Source: Bacteroidota bacterium (lineage in GTDB: Bacteria > Bacteroidota > Bacteroidia > Chitinophagales > Saprospiraceae). From it: 54,970 bases of DNA. Every line of letters begins with the position of its first letter. The stretch's first letter is position 1. The stretch spans positions 1 to 54,970 of the forward strand of contig CAUJDW010000087.1 in the NCBI GenBank assembly GCA_963169455.1, given 5' to 3'. The position numbers and the translations under genes were made by a program. The notes below the pieces were generated by a model that saw only the letters and a program-made list of their open reading frames with translations, had not been told where the DNA came from and did not search any database. Shown in pieces: positions 44,788 through 52,651 of the stretch.

Positions 44788-45846
44788 GTGGACATAAAGC
44801 TAGAAACCGTACCCGGCCGGACAGCCAGCCTGAACGGAAGGGTTTACCGTTACTTCAGCGGCACCTCCTACCTCGGCATGGCCCAGTATGAACCCTACAA
44901 GGCTGCGCTGGCGGAAGGGATCGCCCGTTATGGCGCCAGCTTTGGGGGGTCGCGCCTGGGCAACATCCGCTTTCCGGTTTTTGAGGAAGCGGAAAGCTGG
45001 CTGGCGGCTTTTACCGGCGCCGAAGCTGCGCTGACGGTATCCTCCGGCTCTCTGGCGGGGCAGTTGCTGGCCCGCCACCTGAAGGAAAGAGGGGATCTTT
45101 ACTTCGCCCCGGGCGCTCATCCTGCGTTGTGGGCGGAAGGCCATTATTTCAAAGGGCCTTTTGAGGCCTGGGCTAATTTTATGATTACGGAGTGCCGCCG
45201 CGCCACGCGCCCTGTGGTGCTGCTTTCCAATGCCGTGGATTCCCTCTTCGCCCGGCCTTATTCCTTCGGCTGGCTGGAACAGCTCCCGGCCGGGGCAGCC
45301 ATCACGCTCGTCCTCGATGATTCGCATGGGCTGGGGATTTGCGGGAAAAAGGGAGCGGGCGCCATCAGCACGGTGAAGCCTCCGCAGCATGTGGAACTGG
45401 TTGTGGTGAGTTCGCTGGGCAAGGCGCTGGGCGTGCCGGGTGGGGTGATCCTGGGGCGCCGCAGCCTGATCGATGCACTTTGGCATAGCCCCTTCTTCGG
45501 CGGAGCTTCGCCCATCCCGCCGGCTTTCCTTTACGGCTTGTTGAGGGTGAAAAACCATTATCCCTTTGCGCTGGAGAAGCTTCGGGACAATATCCGGCAG
45601 TTCCGCCAGGCCGTCCTGCCAAACGGCTTGTTCCAGTCTTTTGAGGATTACCCCGTTTTTTATACGCCCGAAGGCCGCCTGGGGCCCTGGCTGGAAGCAC
45701 ATGGCTGCCTGCTCTCGCAGTTCGCCTACCCAACGCCGGAAGATGAGCCGGTGACGCGCATCGTACTCAACGCCCTGCACCAGGCGGAGGATATAGACTT
45801 CCTTTCGGGTATTGTTAAGAAATTCACGGAAAACAGAAAAAAATGA
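44788..45846 (+). CDS. PLP-dependent aminotransferase class I/II family (KBL/BioF-like)
   Basis: A 352-aa fold-type I PLP enzyme. The opening YFSGTSYLGMAQYEPYKAAL and GASFGGSRLGN, the cofactor aspartate VLDDSHGLGICG and the Schiff-base lysine region VVSSLGKALGVPGG match the alpha-oxoamine synthase (glycine C-acetyltransferase/BioF) branch. The GTG at 44788 is chosen as start; the frame upstream to 44689 crosses the hairpin repeat. It overlaps the next gene by 4 bp (ATGA), so it is translationally coupled to the serine hydrolase. Substrate unknown. Confidence 0.82.
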   Translation: MDIKLETVPGRTASLNGRVYRYFSGTSYLGMAQYEPYKAALAEGIARYGASFGGSRLGNIRFPVFEEAESWLAAFTGAEAALTVSSGSLAGQLLARHLKERGDLYFAPGAHPALWAEGHYFKGPFEAWANFMITECRRATRPVVLLSNAVDSLFARPYSFGWLEQLPAGAAITLVLDDSHGLGICGKKGAGAISTVKPPQHVELVVVSSLGKALGVPGGVILGRRSLIDALWHSPFFGGASPIPPAFLYGLLRVKNHYPFALEKLRDNIRQFRQAVLPNGLFQSFEDYPVFYTPEGRLGPWLEAHGCLLSQFAYPTPEDEPVTRIVLNALHQAEDIDFLSGIVKKFTENRKK

Positions 45847-47075
45847 GGATCGCACTTCTGGCCGCCGCCTTGTCCTGCTTCCTGGCCGTACATGCTCAGG
45901 AAAATATACTACAGCAACTCCTGGAAAACTCCGGCGACAGCCTGGTCCGGGAAGTGCTGCGCCAACCCGGGCAGTTTCAGCTCCAGGTGATCTACACCCG
46001 CATCGACAGGGATGCTGATAACCATCCTTCCTTTCAGCGTTTTTCCTATGGCCTGGATTCCGGCCTGTACTTCTACCCGGCCAGCACCGTTAAAATGCCA
46101 GCGGCATTCCTGGCCCTGGAAAAACTGAACGAGCTTAAAATACTGGGCCTGGACAAAAACAACGCCATGATCACCGGCGCCGCCCGCCCGCCTCAAACAG
46201 CTGTTCACAACGACACATCCGCGGCAAATAGCCTGCCTTCCATCGCCCATTACATCAAAAAGATTTTCCTCGTCAGCGACAACGACGCCTTCAACCGCCT
46301 TTACGAATTCCTCGGGCAGGAGCACCTCAACAGAAAGCTATACGAAAAAGGCTACCAGAGCCTTCGCATTGTCCACCGCCTGTCTGTCAGTGGTTACGAT
46401 GTGGAGGGGAACCGGCATACGAACCCCGTCGGCTTCTATCGGGGCGATTCGCTCCTTTATTACCAGGGTGAGGTGTACAGCGCCTGGCCGGCCGATCTGA
46501 GGCTGCGCGGGCAGGTGCGCGGCCTGGCTTATATGGACGGCGATGGCCGGCTCATTCCCGAACCTTTTGACTTCCGCAACAAAAATTTCTTCTCGCTGCA
46601 GGATATGCACGACATCCTGCAGGCCGCGCTCTTCCCCGAAGCGGTTCCGGCAGAGCGCCGCTTCAACCTTACGGATGAAGACTACCGCTTCCTCTGGAAA
46701 TACATGTCCATGCTGCCGGGAGAAAGCGATTATCCGGCCTACGATACGACGGAATACTGGGACAGCTACGTCAAGTTCTTCCTCTTCGGCGACAGCCAGG
46801 CGGCCATGCCTGATCACATCCGCATCTTTAACAAGGTGGGCGACGCCTACGGCTTCCTCACGGATGTGGCTTATGTAGTGGATTTTAAAAACGGCCTGGA
46901 GTTTATGCTGGCAGCCAACATCCACGTCAATAAAAATCAGACATACAACGACGGGGTGTACGAATACGACGAGATCGGCTTTCCGGTGCTGGCGCGTATC
47001 GGGCGGCTGGTGTATGAATATGAGCTGAAAAGGGAAAGGGCGAGAAAGCCGGATCTGGAGCGGTATAGGTTCTGA
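45843..47075 (+). CDS. Serine hydrolase, class A beta-lactamase-like
   Basis: A 410-aa exported protein with signal peptide MRIALLAAALSCFLAVHAQ. The penicillin-recognising motifs are present: S81-T-V-K84 (PASTVKMP), SDN at S145-N147 (VSDNDAFNRLYEF), and a KxG box in NKVGDAYG. It is longer than classical beta-lactamases (about 290 aa) because of an insertion and C-terminal extension, so a peptidoglycan-peptide or other amide hydrolase is as likely as beta-lactam resistance. It overlaps the upstream PLP gene by 4 bp. Confidence 0.85.
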   Translation: MRIALLAAALSCFLAVHAQENILQQLLENSGDSLVREVLRQPGQFQLQVIYTRIDRDADNHPSFQRFSYGLDSGLYFYPASTVKMPAAFLALEKLNELKILGLDKNNAMITGAARPPQTAVHNDTSAANSLPSIAHYIKKIFLVSDNDAFNRLYEFLGQEHLNRKLYEKGYQSLRIVHRLSVSGYDVEGNRHTNPVGFYRGDSLLYYQGEVYSAWPADLRLRGQVRGLAYMDGDGRLIPEPFDFRNKNFFSLQDMHDILQAALFPEAVPAERRFNLTDEDYRFLWKYMSMLPGESDYPAYDTTEYWDSYVKFFLFGDSQAAMPDHIRIFNKVGDAYGFLTDVAYVVDFKNGLEFMLAANIHVNKNQTYNDGVYEYDEIGFPVLARIGRLVYEYELKRERARKPDLERYRF

Positions 47076-47090
47076 CCGGGATTCCAGCTT

Positions 47091-48152
47091 TCAGCCCCCA
47101 ACGCCCAGCCCCGGCTTGTCCGCCGGATACAGCACACCTTCTTCCAGGCGCACCAGGCCGGAGAAGGGGTCGTCCAGCAGGTCGAGGTGGCCGTCGAGGT
47201 CGGCGTAGGTGATGTTGGGGCGGGAGAGGGCGAAGTGCAGCCCGGCGGCGATGCCCAGGGCGGATTCATCCATACAGCCCACCATGGCTTCCACGTTGTC
47301 GGCCTTGGCCACCGAGTTGATGTGCAGCCCTTCCAGAATGCCGCCCACCTTCATCAGTTTGATGTTGATCATGTCGATGCAGCCGCGGCTGGTGAGGTGG
47401 AAAACGTCCTTGAGGGTCATCAGGCTCTCGTCGGCCATGACGGGAACGGGCACGTTGAGGGCCACCTCTTTGAGCAATTCTTCGTTGTGTTTGTCGGTAG
47501 GTTGCTCCAGCAGTTCCACTTTATAATGCTCGGTGCGGTGTATGAAGGCGATGGCCTGATCGACTGTGTAGCCCTGGTTGGCGTCAAAGCGGATCTCCAT
47601 GCCCTTGCCCACTGCCTGGCGGATGCGGGCTACTTTTTCCACGTCCTCATCCACGTTGTTCCCGCCTTTCAGCTTGATGACTTTAAAGCCCCGGCGGGAA
47701 AAATCCACTGCCCGCTCAACGGTTTCGGCAACGGGCATTATGCCGATCGTGATGCTGGTCGGCATGCAGTTTCGGTATCCGCCCAGCAATTTGTACAAGG
47801 GTTCGCCGGCCTTCTGGGCCATGAGGTCGAACAGCATCATGTCCGCCATAGCCAGGGAGGAAGGCTGGTGCGGCAACTGTTTGCGCAGGCCGGCCATGAT
47901 GCGGGTGTAGTGGAAAGGGTCGGCGCCCTCCAGGTAGGGGCCCATGAAATCGTGGAAGGCAGCCATCACCATTTCCGGTGTCTCCAGGGTGACGGCCATA
48001 TCGGGCGCGGCGCAACCCCAGCCCGTCAGGCCAATATCCGTCTCTGCTTTCAGAAACACATTGACGGTTTGGCTGATGGTTTCGTATGCGATGGTGTAGG
48101 GCTCCGTCAACGGCATGGCGTGCGCCCAGCATTCCAAACGGGTAATTTTCAT
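47091..48152 (-). CDS. Dipeptide epimerase/enolase superfamily (second copy)
   Basis: A 353-aa mandelate-racemase/MLE-type enzyme, clearly paralogous in fold to the gene at 43667 but on the opposite strand. Catalytic residues: KxK in VIKLKGG (K160/K162), DAN metal ligand (FDANQGYT), EQP (ELLEQPTDKHNEE), ADES and the KxxK in NIKLMKVGG. It is convergent with the serine hydrolase (gap 15 bp) and its promoter lies in the repeat-rich gap to 48563. Probable L-Ala-D/L-Glu or a related dipeptide specificity. Confidence 0.85.
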   Translation of the reverse strand: MKITRLECWAHAMPLTEPYTIAYETISQTVNVFLKAETDIGLTGWGCAAPDMAVTLETPEMVMAAFHDFMGPYLEGADPFHYTRIMAGLRKQLPHQPSSLAMADMMLFDLMAQKAGEPLYKLLGGYRNCMPTSITIGIMPVAETVERAVDFSRRGFKVIKLKGGNNVDEDVEKVARIRQAVGKGMEIRFDANQGYTVDQAIAFIHRTEHYKVELLEQPTDKHNEELLKEVALNVPVPVMADESLMTLKDVFHLTSRGCIDMINIKLMKVGGILEGLHINSVAKADNVEAMVGCMDESALGIAAGLHFALSRPNITYADLDGHLDLLDDPFSGLVRLEEGVLYPADKPGLGVGG

Positions 48153-48264
48153 GGGCTGCGGTTTGGTGGCGCTTTTGGGAAAAGCGTGCTGCGTTATTCA
48201 GGACAACACCATGCAAGCTACGCTTTTGGCCATCCATTTGCTAGCCGGGAAGTACTTTATATTT

Positions 48265-48563
48265 TTCCGCCTTCCGCCTTCCGACTTCCACCTTCCGCCT
48301 TCCGCCCGCCCACTCGTTGCACTCGTGTTCGGGTAAACCTTCCGCCTTCCGCCTTCCGATTTCCGATTTCCGATTTCCGCCTTCCGCCCGCCCACTCGTT
48401 GCACTCGTGTTCGGGTAAACCTTCCGCCTTCCGCCTTCCGATTTCCGATTTCCGATTTCCGATTTCCGCCTTCCGCCCGCCCACTCGTTGCACTCGTGTT
48501 CGGGTAAACCTTCCGCCTTCCGCCTTCCGCCTTCCGCCTTCCGATTTCCGATTTCCGCCTTCC
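48265..48563. repeat. Heptamer array with three 36-bp core copies
   Basis: The 36-bp core (GCCCGCCCACTCGTTGCA..., ending GGGTAAACC) occurs exactly at 48304-48339, 48386-48421 and 48475-48510. Between and around the cores are uninterrupted 7-bp units TTCCGCC or TTCCGAT. The inter-core lengths are 46 and 53 bp, differing by exactly one heptamer. On the minus strand all three frames are open, because a 7-bp unit cycles the frame, and read the same heptapeptides. The array ends at the stop codon of the next minus-strand gene; a single decayed copy is at 27121-27180. Confidence 0.92.
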
Positions 48564-50468
48564 TCACTTCCCCATCGCCTGGTAAAGCGCCGCATGTATT
48601 CTGGGGCGGATGTTCAGTTCCGACAGCAGGTTGTTGTCGCGGGTAGGGTAAACGCGGTTGCTGAAGAAAATGAGCAGCAGCCCGTTTTCGGGGTCCGCCC
48701 AGGTGAAAGTGCCGGTATAACCCGAATGGCCGAAGCTGGAAGGGCTGGCGGCCTGGGCCACCATGCTTTTACCGGCTTCGAACTCGATCAGCGGCCTGTC
48801 GAAGCCCAGGGCGCGGCGGTTGCCTTCTTCGCAATACTGGCAGCGGGTGAATTCCCGGACGGCGGCCTCCGGTATCAGTTGTTCGCCGCCGTAAGAGCCG
48901 TAGTTCATGTACATCTCCATCAGTTTGGCCAGGTCGTTGGCCGAGCCGAACAGCCCGGCATGCCCGGAAACGCCGTACAGCATGCTGGCGCCTTCGTCGT
49001 GAACCGTGCCGTGCAACTGTGCCATCCGGAAAAAAGTATCCCGTTCGGTGGGCACGATGCGCGTTATGGGGAAGCGGCGCAGGGGGTTGTAGCCCAGCGT
49101 GGCGGCCCCCAGCGGGGCATAGAAGTGCTGCCGGATGTACGACTGGAAATCCTGCCCGGTGATATGCTCAAGCACGCGCGGCAGCATGATGAACGTCAGG
49201 TCGGAATACACGTAGCCCGGCTCTTCGTTCAGGGGTGATTTGCGGATGGATTTGAATATCTTCTTCGGGTATTTTTCGTGCAGCCAGAGCTTGTCCGTCA
49301 CGCGGATGGTGTAATCGGCGGAGGAATCGGCCCGGAAGGTTCGGTTTTTGAAGTTGAAGTCGTTGATGCCTTCGTTGTCCCAGCCTTTTTTCCAGGGATA
49401 ATTTGCGTTGTATTCGAGCGTGGCGCGCCAGAAGGGTATCCAGGGCCGGAGCCGGGCATTGTGGGCCAGCATAGCGCGAAGGGGGATCTTGCGCTTGTTG
49501 GAAAAGCGCATTTCCGGCAGGTACTTTTTAAGCGGTGCATCGAGGTTCAGTTGGCCTTCGCCGTACAACTTCATGGCGGCCGGCAGCCCGGAGGATATTT
49601 TGGTAACGGAAGCAAAGTCATAAATGTCCTCCGTAGAAACCGCCTGCAGGCTGTCGTAGGTATGGAAGCCGAAAGCCTGGTGGTAAATGACCTTCCCGTC
49701 TTTGGCCACCAGCACCTGGGCCCCGGGGTATGCATGGGCGCGGATGCCCTCTTCTACAATGGCCTGGATGCTGTCGGCCATCAGCGCTTCATCGATTCCC
49801 TCCACGTACCCGGCGGGGGGATAGCTCAGGCGCAGCCCGCCGGGGGTGGCAACCCCCTGGCCCTTCTGGAAAGGGGTGTTGGGCATGGCTCCCATGAGCT
49901 GGGCCTTCGCGCCCAGGCCGCCGAAGATGACCTGCGCCGCCACCTGGGGGGAGAAGCTGAACTGCCCCGGTGCAATGAGCAGCAACTGCGCCTGCGCCAG
50001 TTGAGGCGTTACCTGGAAAATACTACCGTCGCCATGGATTACGAAGATCGTTTTCATTTTCGCTTCAACCAGCGCCCGGATCAGAGCGCCCTGCCAGAAA
50101 GCGGGCGGCAGGGACTCGCCCCCGCTCGTGAAATCCCGTATCTCCACAATGAGCAGGTTGTAAGCCGCCTGTTGCTGTTCCAGCCAGGATGGTATGCCGC
50201 CTTCGCCTGCCGGCGCCTGCAGTTCCGGCGCAGGCATGTACTTTTCCAGCGTCGACAGGAAGGGCGCCGATACGGGCGCACCGACGCCCAGGCAGGCGAT
50301 GCGCAGGGTGTCGAGGCGCTTCAGGGGGATGAGCCCGCCTTCGTTGCGCAGTAGGGTTACCGATTGCTCCGCCTGCTTGAAACGGGCAGCCTCATTCCCG
50401 CCGCCGGGCTGGGCCTGAAGGCTTAGCAAACAAAATAGGAGGGCAAAAAATGAAAGTAAGAAACGCAT
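48564..50468 (-). CDS. GH3 C-terminal domain fused to a beta-lactamase-type serine hydrolase
   Basis: A 634-aa exported protein (signal MRFLLSFFALLFCLLSLQAQ). Residues about 27-220 look like a glycoside hydrolase 3 C-terminal domain (QAEQSVTLLRNEGGLIPLKRLDTLRIACLGVG). From about 228 a class-C-like serine hydrolase begins, with SxxK in DFASVTKISS, the tyrosine box YVYSDLTF and HxG in FGHSGYTGT. In the usual Bacteroidota NagZ-lactamase fusion a GH3 N-terminal TIM barrel with the catalytic KHFPGHG-type motif precedes these parts; here it is absent and the signal peptide is joined directly to the C-domain. Confidence 0.82.
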   Translation of the reverse strand: MRFLLSFFALLFCLLSLQAQPGGGNEAARFKQAEQSVTLLRNEGGLIPLKRLDTLRIACLGVGAPVSAPFLSTLEKYMPAPELQAPAGEGGIPSWLEQQQAAYNLLIVEIRDFTSGGESLPPAFWQGALIRALVEAKMKTIFVIHGDGSIFQVTPQLAQAQLLLIAPGQFSFSPQVAAQVIFGGLGAKAQLMGAMPNTPFQKGQGVATPGGLRLSYPPAGYVEGIDEALMADSIQAIVEEGIRAHAYPGAQVLVAKDGKVIYHQAFGFHTYDSLQAVSTEDIYDFASVTKISSGLPAAMKLYGEGQLNLDAPLKKYLPEMRFSNKRKIPLRAMLAHNARLRPWIPFWRATLEYNANYPWKKGWDNEGINDFNFKNRTFRADSSADYTIRVTDKLWLHEKYPKKIFKSIRKSPLNEEPGYVYSDLTFIMLPRVLEHITGQDFQSYIRQHFYAPLGAATLGYNPLRRFPITRIVPTERDTFFRMAQLHGTVHDEGASMLYGVSGHAGLFGSANDLAKLMEMYMNYGSYGGEQLIPEAAVREFTRCQYCEEGNRRALGFDRPLIEFEAGKSMVAQAASPSSFGHSGYTGTFTWADPENGLLLIFFSNRVYPTRDNNLLSELNIRPRIHAALYQAMGK

Positions 50469-50538
50469 GGCTGAGGATCATTTTGTAATAATACTGGGAT
50501 TGAGGAGCAGTGCTTTGCAGCAAAATGTCCAGCGGGCT

Positions 50539-50588
50539 GTCACGGGGTGGCTGCTCATTGGCAGAACCCTCGTGTGCCACCCCGTGAC
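50539..50588. repeat. GTCACGGGGTGGC hairpin element (copy 1)
   Basis: Arms GTCACGGGGTGGC (50539-50551) and GCCACCCCGTGAC (50576-50588) are perfect 13-bp inverted repeats around a 24-base loop. Copy 2 is at 54735-54783 with the same arms and an unrelated loop. The rest of the 486-bp gap before the second dacB (50469-50954) shows no supported gene. Confidence 0.8.
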
Positions 50589-50930
50589 TATTCCGGGTTT
50601 AAATTTTTAAAAACATCTTTCAAGGCACTCCCCCAATGGCAAAGATGCGAAAATTATCGCCGTATACAGACATCCTGGAGTTTTCAGGAGATGAACTGGC
50701 CTTGAGGCGGGGGGACAGGCGCAGATTTAAACCCGCGGCGCCGCATCGGATTTATTTCAAATTTGATTAGGGCAGGCGAGCCATCTTATATACATTTTCT
50801 ACCTTTCGGAAAAAACCTGCAGATATTGAAAAATAGATCAATACACTCCATGGTTTTCAGCTATCACACACGGAAACAAGTGTTCAAAGAAATGTGTCAG
50901 CAGCTCCGCAAAAGCCTGGATTTCAGCGTA

Positions 50931-50960
50931 ACTTGTAACCTTAAACCTGAAACTTTGAAC
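50931..50960. repeat. TTGAAACCT-type repeat phrase
   Basis: ACTTGTAACCTTAAACCTGA followed by AACTTTGAAC: a run of AAACCT/GAAAC phrases also present at 25042-25070 and 54190-54209. In the dacB frame it would read NLKPET, a common signature of non-coding repeats in Bacteroidota, which argues that the real start is at its right edge. Confidence 0.5.
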
Positions 50961-52298
50961 AGCTTCGCTTTACCGCCCGCTATCCTTCTGATCATCCTCT
51001 TACTGAATACCCCCGCCTTCGCCCAGCCCGAACTCAGCAAAAAACAACAGCAGGCGTTAACCGAGCTCTTCCAAAGCTCCGAGCTCTTTCCCAATATCTT
51101 CACCGGCTTCGCCCTCTACGACCCGGAAGCCCAGGTGATGCTCTATGAAAAGGATTCTGACAAGTACTATACCCCGGCTTCCAATACCAAGATACTGACC
51201 CTCTACACCGCCTTGCAGGTGCTGGGCGATTCCATTCCCGCCCTGCGCTATGTCCAAACCGGCGATTCCATCATCTTCTGGGGTACGGGAAACCCGCTTT
51301 TCCTCCATCCCAAACTGCCTGCGGATTCCACCGTGCTGGCCTTCCTGAAAGACACCAGCTATCAGTTGTTTTTCTCCGCCCACAACTTCCAGGAAGAACG
51401 CTTCGGCCCCGGCTGGGCATGGGATGATTACAACGACTACTACCAGGCCGAGCGCTCGCCCTTCCCCATCTACGGCAACCTGGCGCACTTTGAGCGCCTG
51501 GAACTGGAGGAGGGTTTTCAGGTTTTTCCGCCGCACTTTCAGCACCATTTGGCCTTCAATCCGGCCCTGGACAATAATCGCCCCCGGATCCGCCGGCAGG
51601 AGTTTGCCAATAGCTTCGAGTACAACCACCGCGCTTTGTCCGGCCTGCCCTTTTCGGCCGAAGTGCCTTTCTGCACCTCCCCGCAAACCATCGCCGAACT
51701 GCTGAGCGACACCCTGGGCCGGCCCGTAGGGCTGATCAATTTGCTAGAACTACCTGCCCAGCCGGCGATGACGCTGCAATCGCCCATCCCCGATACCCTC
51801 TACCGCCTGCTGATGTACGACAGCGACAACTTCATCGCCGAGCAATTGCTGCTGGCCTGCTCGGAGAAGCTCTCCGGCCAGCTGCATACTGAGGAGGCCA
51901 TTCGCTATGCCGGCGACAGCCTCTTCCAAAGCCTGCCCGACAAGCTGGTGTGGCGCGACGGCTCGGGCCTGTCCCGTTACAACCTCTTTACTCCCCGCGG
52001 CCTGGCGGGTATCCTCGATATGTTTTATCACAAATTGCCCCGCGAGCGACTGCTCAGCTTTTTCCCCGCCGGGGGGGTATCTGGCACAGTCAGGGATGTG
52101 TACAAAGGGGGAAAAGAACCCTACGTTTTTGCCAAAACAGGCACCCTGGCCAACAAGCATTGCCTGAGCGGCTATCTGCTGACGGAGAAGGGGCGCCTGC
52201 TGATCTTCAGCTTTATGAATAACAACTATGTGAATGGGACGGGGCCGGTGAAGGAGGAGATGGAGAATGTATTGAGGTTTGTCCGTGAGAATTTTTGA
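50955..52298 (+). CDS. dacB: D-alanyl-D-alanine carboxypeptidase, PBP4 family (second copy)
   Basis: A periplasmic S13 peptidase of 447 aa from TTG 50955 (MNSFALPPAILLIILLLNTPAFA signal). Active-site tetrad S76-N-T-K79 in YYTPASNTKI, the DGSGLSRYN box and the KTG motif in VFAKTGTLANKHCLSGY are clear. The open frame reaches 50763 and ATG 50892 is an alternative with more positive charge before the signal, but that part crosses the NLKPET repeat. It differs in sequence from the first copy (9772-11223), so it is not a recent duplicate. Role: trimming or cleaving peptide cross-links. Confidence 0.85.
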   Translation: MNSFALPPAILLIILLLNTPAFAQPELSKKQQQALTELFQSSELFPNIFTGFALYDPEAQVMLYEKDSDKYYTPASNTKILTLYTALQVLGDSIPALRYVQTGDSIIFWGTGNPLFLHPKLPADSTVLAFLKDTSYQLFFSAHNFQEERFGPGWAWDDYNDYYQAERSPFPIYGNLAHFERLELEEGFQVFPPHFQHHLAFNPALDNNRPRIRRQEFANSFEYNHRALSGLPFSAEVPFCTSPQTIAELLSDTLGRPVGLINLLELPAQPAMTLQSPIPDTLYRLLMYDSDNFIAEQLLLACSEKLSGQLHTEEAIRYAGDSLFQSLPDKLVWRDGSGLSRYNLFTPRGLAGILDMFYHKLPRERLLSFFPAGGVSGTVRDVYKGGKEPYVFAKTGTLANKHCLSGYLLTEKGRLLIFSFMNNNYVNGTGPVKEEMENVLRFVRENF

Positions 52299-52301
52299 TT
52301 T

Positions 52302-52487
52302 CTAAGAAAATGGATTTCTTGACCGGGAATCAAATATGGAGATGACGGTAACGGATTGCTGGCCTGCTTCTATCCGCTTTTTTTCTCCCTCAGATAGCGT
52401 ATCCCACCAATCTTCTTCTCCACGCTGGGAGGCGAAAAGGGCGGCTATCTGAGCCAGGATATCCGGGTCGTTCGTTTCCACTACCAT
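52302..52487 (-). CDS. Orphan antitoxin-like small protein
   Basis: A 61-aa product: MVVETNDPDILAQIAALFASQ then EEDWWDTLSEGEKKRIEAGQQS. The DWWDxLSExEKxxIExG pattern is typical of small Bacteroidota addiction-module antitoxins that normally sit before a RelE/ParE toxin. Here the C-terminus ends in an unrelated-looking SVTVISIFDSRSRNPFS and no toxin gene adjoins, so it is probably a truncated relic. It is convergent with dacB, 3 bp apart. Confidence 0.55.
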   Translation of the reverse strand: MVVETNDPDILAQIAALFASQRGEEDWWDTLSEGEKKRIEAGQQSVTVISIFDSRSRNPFS

Positions 52488-52651
52488 CCGGTGAAGGTTG
52501 TTCTTTTATTCCGCTACACTCATTGGGCTCTTGTTTTTTACCTAAAGAAAACGATTTTACAGAAAGGATCGTTCTGTTTTCCTATCCAAAACCTCAGGCA
52601 GCTTTCCCCTATGGCGTATCGAGAGAATTCCCCTATATTTACCTCAAAACA

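Noticed and set aside
48304-48510. Regularly spaced 36-bp repeats resembling a CRISPR array
   Set aside because: The 'spacers' are themselves tandem 7-bp units and nearly identical to each other, and no cas genes are near.
48241-48595. Minus-strand frames of 68-112 aa made of RKAEGGR-type repeats
   Set aside because: Produced by the 7-bp array in all three frames; non-coding repeat.
47187-49238. 683-aa open frame on the plus strand
   Set aside because: Spans the antisense of an epimerase, the heptamer array and the antisense of the GH3C-lactamase; repetitive translation through the array.
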